From the NCBI GenBank assembly GCA_934394985.1, contig CAKRRF010000038.1:1-21464 (forward strand): 21,464 bases of DNA, in the 5' to 3' direction. Below the pieces are notes generated by a model. That model saw only the letters and a program-made list of their open reading frames with translations. It was not told where the DNA came from and ran no database searches. Shown one piece after another: positions 4,838-13,162 of the stretch. The stretch comes from an uncultured Marvinbryantia sp. GTDB taxonomy: Bacteria; Bacillota; Clostridia; Lachnospirales; Lachnospiraceae. The number at the start of each line of letters is the position of its first letter. The stretch's first letter is position 1. The position numbers and the translations under genes are program-made.

Positions 4838-7153
4838 ATGAATAACACAGAGAATACAACAAAACTTGAAGAAATCAAAAAAGTGGAAGCCAGTGTGAAA
4901 AAGATGGAAGATTTCACGGATCCGGAAAAGCTTCATCAGGAGCTGCTGTCCGGGATTCGCAGATATCATCCGTCCGCCGATCTGTCCTTAATAGAAAAAG
5001 CGTATCATATAGCAGCAGAAGCGCACAAAGATCAGAAGAGAAAATCTGGCGAACCTTATATCATCCACCCACTGTGTGTGGGCATCATTCTGGCAGACCT
5101 GGAAATGGATAAAGAGACGATTGCGGCGGGACTGCTTCATGACGTGGTAGAAGATACTGTCATGACTTACGATGAGATAAAAGAAGAATTCGGGGAAGAA
5201 GTAGCTCAGCTGGTGGATGGAGTAACCAAGCTGGGACAGCTGAGCTATTCGGCGGATAAAGTGGAAGTACAGGCAGAGAACTTAAGAAAAATGTTTCTTG
5301 CCATGGCAAAGGATATTCGTGTCATTATTATCAAGCTGGCAGACCGACTGCATAATATGCGGACACTGAAGTATATGCGTCCGGAGAAGCAGAAGGAAAA
5401 GGCCCGTGAAACGATGGATATTTATGCACCGATTGCACAGCGACTGGGTATTTCCAAGATCAAAGTGGAACTGGATGATCTTTCCCTGAAGTATTTACAG
5501 CCGGACGTGTATTACGATCTGGTGGAAAAGATTGCTTTACGGAAAACGGAACGGGAAAAATTTGTTCAGAGCATTGTCGATCATGTGAAAAAGCATATTG
5601 ATGAGGCAGGTATTAAAGCGCAGGTAGATGGCCGTGTGAAACACTTTTTCAGTATTTACAAGAAGATGGTGAATCAGGACAAGACGCTGGATCAGATTTA
5701 TGACCTGTTTGCAGTCCGGATTATTGTAGATACAGTAAAAGACTGTTATGCAGCTCTTGGAGTGATTCATGAGATGTATACACCGATTCCGGGACGTTTC
5801 AAGGATTATATTGCCATGCCAAAACCGAATATGTATCAGTCTCTTCATACGACCCTGATCGGGCCAAATGGTACTCCGTTTGAGATTCAGATTCGTACGT
5901 TTGAGATGCATCGTACTGCAGAATACGGTATCGCTGCTCACTGGAAGTATAAGGAACAGTCAGACGGTAAGAAATCTAATGGAAATCAGGAAGAAGCTAA
6001 GATGACATGGCTGCGTCAGATTCTGGAATGGCAGCGGGATATGTCCGATAACAGAGAATTTATGAATCTGTTGAAAAGCGACCTGGATTTATTTGCGGAG
6101 AATGTGTATTGTTTTACACCGGCAGGTGATGTGAAGAATCTTCCGGCAGGATCTACGCCAATTGATTTTGCATACAGCGTACATTCAGCAGTCGGAAACA
6201 AGATGGTAGGTGCCAGGGTAAATGGCAAGCTGGTTAATATAGACTATGTCATTCAGAACGGAGACCGGGTAGAGGTTATTACATCCCAGAATTCCAGGGG
6301 ACCGAGTCGTGACTGGCTGAAGATTGTAAAAAGCACCCAGGCAAAGAATAAGATTAATCAGTGGTTCAAGCAGGAACTAAAAGAAGATAATATTGTCAAG
6401 GGACAGAATATGTTCGCCAGCTATTGTAAGGCAAAGGGCATTGTACAGAGTGATCTGCTCAAGCCAGAGTTTATGCAGGCGGTGATGGCAAAGTACGGAT
6501 TCCGTGACTGGGATTCTGTTATGGCAGCCATAGGTCATGGCGGTCTGAAGGAAGGACAGGTGGGAAACCGTCTCCTGGAAGAATATAAGAAAAAACAGAA
6601 AAAAGAGCTGACCGATGCACAGGTGCTTCAGTCAGTAGAAAATACCAGTACTCAGGTATCAGCTGCAGGAAAAGACAAGAATCGCAAGACTCATAATAAG
6701 AGTGGTATTGTGGTAAAAGGTATTGATGATGTGGCGGTTCGTTTTGCCAAATGCTGCAGTCCGGTACCGGGAGATGAAATTGTCGGATTTGTGACCCGTG
6801 GACGAGGGGTGACGATTCACCGGACAGACTGTGTCAATATGATTCATCTGCCAGGTGAAGACCGGGTGAGACTGATTGATGCGGAATGGCAGGCAGCAGG
6901 TGATGTGGCGGGCAGATACCCTGCAGAGATCAAGATATTCGGAAACAATCGAACAGGACTTCTGGTAGATATTTCAAAAATATTTACGGAACGACAGATA
7001 GATATGCTTGGAGTAAATTCCAGAACCAGCAAACAGGGAACCGCAACCATATCACTTTCTTTCGAAGTAGGAAGCAGAGGAGAACTGGATTCACTGATTG
7101 CCAAACTCAGACAGGTGGAAAGCGTACTCGATATTGAGCGTACCACCGGATAA
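4838..7153 (+). CDS. relA: Bifunctional (p)ppGpp synthetase/hydrolase
   Basis: Long RelA/SpoT homologue (771 residues) that makes (p)ppGpp from GTP/GDP and ATP and also hydrolyses it. The HD hydrolase domain lies at about 50-200: His77 and the HDVVEDT motif at 101-107 are intact. The synthetase domain (about 245-380) has the VKHFFSIYKKM motif and RFKD at 320-323, the RXKD form found in bifunctional Rel enzymes and not the EXDD of synthetase-only RelA. A TGS domain follows at about 420-482 (VYCFTPAGDV...). A zinc-finger-like region with KCCSPVPGD and HRTDC is next, and an ACT domain covers about the last 80 residues. The ribosome binding site before ATG is weak (GGTGAT). In Firmicutes this single long Rel is the main stringent-response enzyme and binds stalled ribosomes. 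It shares its operon with two tRNA synthetases. Confidence 0.96.
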   Translation: MNNTENTTKLEEIKKVEASVKKMEDFTDPEKLHQELLSGIRRYHPSADLSLIEKAYHIAAEAHKDQKRKSGEPYIIHPLCVGIILADLEMDKETIAAGLLHDVVEDTVMTYDEIKEEFGEEVAQLVDGVTKLGQLSYSADKVEVQAENLRKMFLAMAKDIRVIIIKLADRLHNMRTLKYMRPEKQKEKARETMDIYAPIAQRLGISKIKVELDDLSLKYLQPDVYYDLVEKIALRKTEREKFVQSIVDHVKKHIDEAGIKAQVDGRVKHFFSIYKKMVNQDKTLDQIYDLFAVRIIVDTVKDCYAALGVIHEMYTPIPGRFKDYIAMPKPNMYQSLHTTLIGPNGTPFEIQIRTFEMHRTAEYGIAAHWKYKEQSDGKKSNGNQEEAKMTWLRQILEWQRDMSDNREFMNLLKSDLDLFAENVYCFTPAGDVKNLPAGSTPIDFAYSVHSAVGNKMVGARVNGKLVNIDYVIQNGDRVEVITSQNSRGPSRDWLKIVKSTQAKNKINQWFKQELKEDNIVKGQNMFASYCKAKGIVQSDLLKPEFMQAVMAKYGFRDWDSVMAAIGHGGLKEGQVGNRLLEEYKKKQKKELTDAQVLQSVENTSTQVSAAGKDKNRKTHNKSGIVVKGIDDVAVRFAKCCSPVPGDEIVGFVTRGRGVTIHRTDCVNMIHLPGEDRVRLIDAEWQAAGDVAGRYPAEIKIFGNNRTGLLVDISKIFTERQIDMLGVNSRTSKQGTATISLSFEVGSRGELDSLIAKLRQVESVLDIERTTG

Positions 7154-7162
7154 GGAGCAGCG

Positions 7163-7792
7163 ATGGGAAAATTAAAAATAGAACAGCGTGTGATAGGACC
7201 GGTAGCCACCAATGTTTATCTTGGAATCAATACAGAAACAAAAGAAGCATTTTTGATAGACCCGGCAGATCAGCCGGACCGTATAGCAGCATGGATTGCC
7301 CAGGCAGGCGTGACATTAAAGGCAATTTTACTGACACATGGACATTTTGATCATATCGGAGCAGTAAACGAGCTGAAGAAACAATTTCAGGTGCCGGTCT
7401 ATGCAATGGCGGCAGAGGCAGTGGTGATGAATGATTCTACATTAAATCTGTCCTGTAACTGGGCGTCGGCATTTACGGTGAAATGTGATTATGAACTGAA
7501 GGATGAAGAAGTACTTCAGATCGCAGGATTTGAGATCACCGCATATCATACACCGGGACATACCAGAGGCGGCGCGTGCTACTATATAGCATCGGAACAG
7601 GTATTGTTTTCCGGAGACACGATTTTCTGTCATTCTGTTGGGAGAACTGATTTTCCTACCGGAAGCATGGGTGAGCTGAGAAGATCGTTACAGAGAATGC
7701 TTGCTGTTTTACCGGATGAGACAAGAGTGTTTCCGGGACATGAATGCGATACCAGCATTGCTGATGAAAAAAGATACAATCCTTACAGTTAA
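7163..7792 (+). CDS. MBL-fold metallo-hydrolase, glyoxalase II-like
   Basis: A cytoplasmic metallo-beta-lactamase-fold hydrolase (209 residues), close to YcbL/GloB-type thioesterases. Two metal sites are visible: THGHFDH (58-64, with His59, His61, Asp63, His64), His133 in TPGHT, bridging Asp152 in FSGDT, and His193 in FPGHE. Family members hydrolyse S-acyl-glutathione-like thioesters; this lineage generally lacks glutathione, so the true substrate is unclear. It lacks the C-terminal substrate domain of classical glyoxalase II, as expected for the short YcbL class. AAGGAG lies five bases before the ATG and the gene starts nine bases after rel, so the two are translated from the same mRNA. This gene commonly sits between rel and hemZ in Clostridia. 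Confidence 0.88.
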   Translation: MGKLKIEQRVIGPVATNVYLGINTETKEAFLIDPADQPDRIAAWIAQAGVTLKAILLTHGHFDHIGAVNELKKQFQVPVYAMAAEAVVMNDSTLNLSCNWASAFTVKCDYELKDEEVLQIAGFEITAYHTPGHTRGGACYYIASEQVLFSGDTIFCHSVGRTDFPTGSMGELRRSLQRMLAVLPDETRVFPGHECDTSIADEKRYNPYS

Positions 7793-7803
7793 AGGAAACG
7801 AAT

Positions 7804-9261
7804 ATGATTGCAGTACAGTTAAATAAAAGAGATTTTGAATATGATATCCATTCCCTGATACGGTCGTTTTATCCGGGAATGGATGTTCCTGTGTACCAGG
7901 AAGATGAGCCTCATCCGGAAGGATGGGAAAAGAAGCTGACAGTAGACTATCAGTCTGACCGCATTCGCCTGAGATTTTTGGACAGCAATGAGACACTTCT
8001 GGCGGAAAAAGAACAGCAGATAGACTATGAGGCAGATCGGAAAGCGACAAAGAATGTATTGAAAAGTATGCTATATGAGATGCTCAGGGATCATACCGGG
8101 CAGGAACTCCCATGGGGCAACCTGACAGGTATCCGTCCGACCAAGATTCCGATGGCACTGCTGGAGCAGGGCTGGAAAAACACAGAGATCGCAGAGCATA
8201 TGCGAAAGACCTACTATACCAGTAATGAAAAAACAGCACTGTCCATCATGATTGCTAACAGGGAACGTCATATTTTAAAAGATGTGAATTACGAAGACGG
8301 CTACAGCCTGTATGTCGGAATTCCGTTTTGCCCGAGTATCTGCCTGTATTGTTCTTTCAGTTCTAGCCCTCTGGCTGTGTGGAAGAATAAAGTAGATACT
8401 TATCTGGATGCATTATGTAAAGAGATCGAAGCCTGTGCCAGAATTTATCAGAATCGCAAGCTGGATACCATTTATATGGGTGGTGGTACGCCAACTACGC
8501 TGGAACCATATCAGATGGATCGGCTGCTCACAAAGATAGAAGAATGCTTTGACCGCAGTTATCTGAAGGAGTTTACCGTCGAAGCAGGGCGGCCGGACAG
8601 TATTACCAGAGAAAAACTGGAAGTACTGCGGGCACACGATATCAGCAGGATTTCGATTAATCCCCAGACCATGAATCAGAGTACACTGGATCTTATCGGC
8701 AGAAGACATACGGTTGAGCAGACCGTAGACGCATTTCATCTGGCCAGAGAGCTTGGGTTTGACAATATCAATATGGATCTGATTGTAGGGCTTCCGGGTG
8801 AAGAATATGAGCAGGTGGAGCATACGATGAAAGAAGTGACGGCACTGGACCCGGACAGTATTACAGTGCATTCACTGGCGGTAAAACGGGCAGCCAGACT
8901 GAATATGTTCAAAGACCAATATAAAGAGATGACCTTTACCAATAACCAGCAGATTATGGAGATGACGGCACGGTATGCATACCAGGCTGGACACTCCCCG
9001 TATTATCTGTATCGTCAGAAAAATATGGCAGGTAATTTTGAAAATGTGGGTTATGCAAAGCCGGACAGTGCAGGTATCTATAATATACTGATTATGGAAG
9101 AAAAACAGAGCATCCTGGCGCTTGGCGCCGGTGCGACTTCCAAGAAAGTTTCCGGGGAACTGATAGAACGTACGGAAAACGTAAAAGACATCAAAAATTA
9201 CGTAGAACGTATTGACGAGATGATTGAGCGAAAAAGGTTATTAATGGAAACGGATTCATAA
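7804..9261 (+). CDS. hemZ: HemZ-type radical SAM protein (coproporphyrinogen dehydrogenase-like)
   Basis: A 485-residue radical SAM protein of the HemN/HemZ family. The first ~165 residues are a HemZ-specific N-terminal region. The 4Fe-4S cluster motif C-x3-C-x2-C is Cys176, Cys180, Cys183 in FCPSICLYC, followed by the glycine-rich MGGGTPT and a TIM-barrel core with VGLPGE. Annotated relatives are called oxygen-independent coproporphyrinogen III oxidases, but many HemN-like proteins are haem chaperones (HemW) or of unknown function. No other haem gene is in the window, so the reaction is not certain. AAAGGA lies about eight bases before the ATG. The stop overlaps the start of the next gene by one base (TAATG), showing translational coupling. 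Confidence 0.88.
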   Translation: MIAVQLNKRDFEYDIHSLIRSFYPGMDVPVYQEDEPHPEGWEKKLTVDYQSDRIRLRFLDSNETLLAEKEQQIDYEADRKATKNVLKSMLYEMLRDHTGQELPWGNLTGIRPTKIPMALLEQGWKNTEIAEHMRKTYYTSNEKTALSIMIANRERHILKDVNYEDGYSLYVGIPFCPSICLYCSFSSSPLAVWKNKVDTYLDALCKEIEACARIYQNRKLDTIYMGGGTPTTLEPYQMDRLLTKIEECFDRSYLKEFTVEAGRPDSITREKLEVLRAHDISRISINPQTMNQSTLDLIGRRHTVEQTVDAFHLARELGFDNINMDLIVGLPGEEYEQVEHTMKEVTALDPDSITVHSLAVKRAARLNMFKDQYKEMTFTNNQQIMEMTARYAYQAGHSPYYLYRQKNMAGNFENVGYAKPDSAGIYNILIMEEKQSILALGAGATSKKVSGELIERTENVKDIKNYVERIDEMIERKRLLMETDS

Positions 9262-9902
9262 TGGAAAAAGAAAGAAAACAAACCTGTCATCTGATCAATG
9301 GAGACCTTTCGAAAGAGATTTCGCATGGAATCTGTGTAAGTAATTTGGCATTTAAGGTGGGAAAGACGCTGTTGCTAGATGAAAAAATGTGTTATAATCT
9401 GGCTGTTATGGGATTATTGCATGACGTAGGCAAGCAGGAAATGGTCAGAAATGTATTTAAGCGGGGAGAAAGTCAGATCCTTCGTATTGAAGAAATGCGT
9501 TATATTCGAACCCATCCAGTTCTGGGCTATGCAATTCTGCAGGAACAGGGATATCCGCAGGAGCAGATAAAATGGGTGCTGTATCATCATGAAAATTATG
9601 ACGGGACAGGATATCCGTCCAATATCGTGGGAGACGAAATTCCATTAGGGGCAAGGATTCTGAGGGTCTGTGATGTATTTGCAGCACTGACAACAGAACG
9701 CCCGTACCGCAAAGCCTATACCGTAGAAAAGGCAATGGAACAGATGATGGCAGAAGTTAAGAATTTTGATATGAGAGTATTTCTGGCATTGATGGAAGTA
9801 GTAAATGATAATAAAGCAGAAGATCTGTGTGACCATCAGGATCTTCAGATTGATGAACTGTGTCTGACAGAAGACAAAAAGGCAGCAGGAGGAATGTTAT
9901 GA
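9261..9902 (+). CDS. HD-GYP domain phosphohydrolase
   Basis: A 213-residue stand-alone HD-GYP protein, a family whose proven members hydrolyse cyclic di-GMP or related nucleotides. His54-Asp55 in LLHDVGK is the HD pair, His85 in RTHP is another metal ligand, and HHENYDGTGYP (109-119) is the diagnostic GYP motif. Asp138 in RVCDVF and TTERPYR follow as in active members. There is no sensory, receiver or membrane domain, so it is probably a cytoplasmic enzyme controlled only by expression or partners. It overlaps hemZ by one base and hisS by four (ATGA), so it is embedded in the operon. The last ~45 residues are Asp/Glu/Lys-rich and look like a variable tail. The substrate cannot be read from the sequence. 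Confidence 0.88.
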   Translation: MEKERKQTCHLINGDLSKEISHGICVSNLAFKVGKTLLLDEKMCYNLAVMGLLHDVGKQEMVRNVFKRGESQILRIEEMRYIRTHPVLGYAILQEQGYPQEQIKWVLYHHENYDGTGYPSNIVGDEIPLGARILRVCDVFAALTTERPYRKAYTVEKAMEQMMAEVKNFDMRVFLALMEVVNDNKAEDLCDHQDLQIDELCLTEDKKAAGGML

Positions 9903-11149
9903 GTTTGAAAAAGAAACCGGTAACCGGTATGAAAGATATCTCTCCAAAGGAGATGGAGATCCGTAACTATGTTATGGGACTGATTCGTGAGACTTACGGA
10001 CAGTTTGGATTTTCAGCGATTGAGACACCATGTGTGGAGCATATCGAAAATCTGTCCAGCAAACAGGGCGGGGAAAACGAAAAACTGATTTTCAAGATTT
10101 TAAAAAGAGGAGAAAAGCTGAAGCTGGAGACAGCTCAGTCTGAAGCAGATCTGGTAGATGGCGGACTTCGTTATGACCTGACACTTCCACTGTCCAGATA
10201 CTATGCTAATAATGCCAATGATCTTCCATCTCCGTTTAAAGCACTTCAGATGGGAAATGTATGGCGTGCCGACAGACCTCAGAGAGGAAGATATCGTCAG
10301 TTTATGCAGTGCGACATTGATATTTTGGGTGAGCCGACGATTCTGGCAGAGACAGAACTGATTTTGGCTACTTCTACACTGGTTGGAAAGCTGGATTTTG
10401 AGAATTTTACAATTCGCATCAATGACAGACGGATTTTGAAGGCTATGGCTGCTTATAGTGGATTTGAAGCAGACAGCTATGATACCGTATTTATCATTCT
10501 GGATAAGATGGATAAGATCGGCCTGGAGGGTGTAGAAGAAGAACTGAAAAAAGAAGGCTTCCCGGAAGAAGCAGTTGCAAAATATCTGGAGCTGTTTCAG
10601 AAAGTTACACCAGATCTGGAAGGTATAAAATATCTGAAGGAAACGTTGAGCGGTGTGCTGGATGAAAAGACAGCAGATGACCTGGCTCTGATTATGGAAA
10701 GTGTAGAGACTGTCCGCACTGCTAATTTTAAAATTGTTTTTGATCCGACTCTGGTGCGTGGTATGTCTTATTATACCGGTCCGATTTTTGAGATCAGCAT
10801 TGATGGTTTTTCCGGTTCAGTGGGTGGCGGCGGACGTTACGATGAAATGATCGGACGTTTTACCGGCAATCAGACACCGGCATGCGGTTTTTCCATTGGT
10901 TTTGAGAGAATTGTCATGCTGCTTCTGGAAAAAGACTATCAGGTTCCGAATAAAGCAGAAAAGGTAGCATTCTTAATAGAAAAGAATATGCCAAAGGACA
11001 AATTGCTGGATGTATTCCGTCAGGCGGAAGAAAGAAGAAAAGACGGTATCACAGTTAGCATGAATATGATGAAAAAGAATAAAAAATTCCAGAAAGACCA
11101 GCTGACAGCAGAAGGTTATACGGAGATTGTGGAATTTTTTGCGAAATAA
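9899..11149 (+). CDS. hisS: Histidyl-tRNA synthetase
   Basis: Class II enzyme charging tRNA-His with histidine (416 residues). The N-terminal PVTGMKDISP leads into the class II core. Motif 2 is VWRADRPQRGRYRQFMQCDID (121-141). The histidine-specific motif appears as RGMSYYTG (287-294), and motif 3 spans GGGRYDEMIG and ACGFSIGFERI (about 309-338). The start at 9899 is chosen because AGGAGG lies seven bases before it and it overlaps the HD-GYP stop as ATGA; an earlier in-frame ATG (9860) lies inside that gene without a ribosome binding site. The C-terminal anticodon-binding domain (about 355-416) is some 30 residues shorter than I expect for bacterial HisRS and stops at a point corresponding to mid-domain. 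aspS follows 26 bp later, a frequent gene pair. Confidence 0.95.
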   Translation: MSLKKKPVTGMKDISPKEMEIRNYVMGLIRETYGQFGFSAIETPCVEHIENLSSKQGGENEKLIFKILKRGEKLKLETAQSEADLVDGGLRYDLTLPLSRYYANNANDLPSPFKALQMGNVWRADRPQRGRYRQFMQCDIDILGEPTILAETELILATSTLVGKLDFENFTIRINDRRILKAMAAYSGFEADSYDTVFIILDKMDKIGLEGVEEELKKEGFPEEAVAKYLELFQKVTPDLEGIKYLKETLSGVLDEKTADDLALIMESVETVRTANFKIVFDPTLVRGMSYYTGPIFEISIDGFSGSVGGGGRYDEMIGRFTGNQTPACGFSIGFERIVMLLLEKDYQVPNKAEKVAFLIEKNMPKDKLLDVFRQAEERRKDGITVSMNMMKKNKKFQKDQLTAEGYTEIVEFFAK

Positions 11150-11175
11150 AACAGATTCTTTAAAGGAGAAAAATT

Positions 11176-12981
11176 ATGGCAGAATCAATGAAGGGATTAC
11201 ACAGATCCCACAGATGTACAGAAGTGACCAAAGATTTGATCGGCAGTGAAGTAACACTGATGGGCTGGGTCCAGAAGGCCCGTAACAAAGGCGGTATTGT
11301 TTTCGTAGATTTACGTGACCGTTCCGGTATTATGCAGATTATTTTTGAAACAGGACGTGAGAACGGGATTGACGAGGAAGGCTTTGAAAAAGCCGGCAAG
11401 CTGAGAAGCGAGTTTGTAATTGCAGTAACAGGTATTGTAGAGGCTCGTTCAGGAGCAGTAAATCCAAACCTGAAGACAGGCGAAATCGAAGTCAGAGCAA
11501 AGAGCCTGCGCATTTTATCAGAATCCGAAACACCGCCATTTCCGATTGAAGAAGACAGTAAAACAAGAGAAGATCTGCGTCTGAAATATCGTTATCTGGA
11601 TCTGAGAAGACCGGATCTGCAGCGCAATCTGATGATGCGTTCTCAGGTGAGCACTCTGGTTCGTGCATTTATGGCGAAAGAGGGATTTCTGGAGATCGAG
11701 ACACCGACCCTTTGTAAGAGTACACCGGAAGGCGCAAGAGACTATCTGGTACCAAGCCGTGTACATCCGGGATGCTTCTATGCACTGCCACAGTCTCCGC
11801 AGTTGTTCAAGCAGTTGCTGATGTGCTCAGGATATGACCGTTATATTCAGATCGCAAGATGCTATCGTGATGAAGACCTGCGTGCAGATCGTCAGCCGGA
11901 ATTTACTCAGATTGATATGGAATTATCTTTTGTAGATGTAGATGATGTAATTGACGTAAATGAAAGACTGCTGGCATATCTGTTCAAAGAAATCCTGAAT
12001 GTGGATGTACAGCTTCCGATTCAGCGTATGACCTGGAAAGAGGCAATGAACCGTTTTGGTTCTGATAAGCCGGATCTTCGTTTCGGAATGGAACTGACTG
12101 ATATTTCAGAAGTAGTAAAAGATACTGAATTTGCAGTATTTAAGAATGCACTGGAAGCAGGCGGAACCGTTCGTGGTATCAATGCCAAAGGACAGGGAGG
12201 CATGCCTCGTAAGAAGATCGATAAACTGGTAGAATTTGTCAAAGGATATGGCGCAAAGGGACTGGCATATGTAGCAATTCAGGAAGATGGAACTGTGAAG
12301 TCTTCTTTTGCAAAATTCATGACAGAGGAGCAGATGCAGGCACTGATTCAGGCTATGGACGGACAGAACGGAGACCTGCTTCTCATCGCAGCAGATAAGA
12401 CCAAACTGGTATGGGATGTACTGGGTGCGCTTCGTCTGGAACTGGCAGAACAGATGGGACTGCTGGATAAAAATGAATTCCGTTTTGTATGGATCACAGA
12501 ATTCCCGCTTCTGGAGTGGTCCGAAGAGGAGAACAGATTTACTGCCATGCATCATCCATTCACGATGCCAATGGAAGAGGATCTGCAGTATATTGACAGC
12601 GATCCGGGCCGGGTACGTGCAAAGGCATATGATATTGTATTAAATGGTAATGAAATCGGTGGAGGAAGTGTACGAATCCACCAGAATGATATACAGGAAA
12701 AGATGTTTGAAGCACTTGGATTTACCAAAGAAAGAGCTCATGAACAGTTTGGATTCCTTCTTGAAGCATTCAAATACGGAGTACCTCCTCACGCAGGACT
12801 GGCTTACGGATTAGATCGTCTGGTTATGCTGATGGCAAAACAGGATAGTATCCGTGATGTCATTGCATTCCCGAAGGTAAAAGACGCATCCTGCCTGATG
12901 ACAGAAGCACCGGAGCGAGTAGAAGAAAAACAGTTACAGGAACTGGGTATTGAAGTAGCAGAAACAACAGAAGAAGAGTAA
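11176..12981 (+). CDS. aspS: Aspartyl-tRNA synthetase (bacterial type)
   Basis: Class II synthetase (601 residues) attaching aspartate to its tRNA. The order is an OB-fold anticodon domain (about 1-110, with GWVQKARNKGGIVFVDLRDRSG), the class II core, and a bacterial GAD insertion domain (about 290-425). Core motifs include FKQLLMCSGYDRYIQIARCYRDED, RADRQPEFTQIDMELSF and, near the C terminus, GLAYGLDRLVML. Length and domain order match bacterial AspRS. The residue that I recall as Leu in discriminating and His in non-discriminating enzymes is Lys38 here, so I cannot say whether it also charges tRNA-Asn. AAAGGAG lies eight bases before the ATG. It is the last gene of the operon; a hairpin and element copy C follow. 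Confidence 0.97.
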   Translation: MAESMKGLHRSHRCTEVTKDLIGSEVTLMGWVQKARNKGGIVFVDLRDRSGIMQIIFETGRENGIDEEGFEKAGKLRSEFVIAVTGIVEARSGAVNPNLKTGEIEVRAKSLRILSESETPPFPIEEDSKTREDLRLKYRYLDLRRPDLQRNLMMRSQVSTLVRAFMAKEGFLEIETPTLCKSTPEGARDYLVPSRVHPGCFYALPQSPQLFKQLLMCSGYDRYIQIARCYRDEDLRADRQPEFTQIDMELSFVDVDDVIDVNERLLAYLFKEILNVDVQLPIQRMTWKEAMNRFGSDKPDLRFGMELTDISEVVKDTEFAVFKNALEAGGTVRGINAKGQGGMPRKKIDKLVEFVKGYGAKGLAYVAIQEDGTVKSSFAKFMTEEQMQALIQAMDGQNGDLLLIAADKTKLVWDVLGALRLELAEQMGLLDKNEFRFVWITEFPLLEWSEEENRFTAMHHPFTMPMEEDLQYIDSDPGRVRAKAYDIVLNGNEIGGGSVRIHQNDIQEKMFEALGFTKERAHEQFGFLLEAFKYGVPPHAGLAYGLDRLVMLMAKQDSIRDVIAFPKVKDASCLMTEAPERVEEKQLQELGIEVAETTEEE

Positions 12982-12989
12982 ATAATCAG

Positions 12990-13040
12990 AAAAAAATCCC
13001 ACGGTCTGGCGGATGGAAGAAACGTCAGATCGTGGGATTT
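12990..13040 (-). terminator. Terminator between aspS and the lipoprotein gene (probably bidirectional)
   Basis: An 18-bp stem (12994-13011 with 13023-13040) has only two G-U wobbles and an 11-base loop. Read leftwards it is followed by seven T (the A run at 12990-12996), a good terminator for the convergent lipoprotein gene. Read rightwards, for aspS, the stem is equally strong but only ATTT follows. Confidence 0.75.
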
Positions 13041-13045
13041 CATAA

Positions 13046-13146
13046 TTTACACGAGCAGCAAGCCAAAGTCCATGCCTGCGCGAGACCTTGGAGACTGCCG
13101 CGATACGCGATAACTTGAGAAACTGGCGGAGTGTGTTTCTCATAGT
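13046..13146 (+). repeat. Dispersed ~95-bp element, copy C
   Basis: Begins TTTACACGAGCAGCAAGCC and ends ...GGAGTGTGTTTCTCATAGT, following the aspS terminator. It aligns with copies A and B and has a seven-base internal duplication (ACGCGAT). The outer arms are ACAC/GTGT where the other copies have ACGC/GCGT, one compensatory pair change consistent with a terminal stem. Confidence 0.85.
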
Positions 13147-13162
13147 GAACAGAGAACGTGGC

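Noticed and set aside
9860..9898. Upstream ATG extension of hisS (13 extra residues)
   Set aside because: It lies inside the HD-GYP gene without a ribosome binding site; the ATG at 9899 has AGGAGG at the right distance and the start overlap is typical of this operon.
9870..11176. T-box leader ahead of hisS or aspS
   Set aside because: Both genes follow their neighbours by -4 and +26 bp, leaving no room for a T-box; no such leader is evident upstream of apt either.
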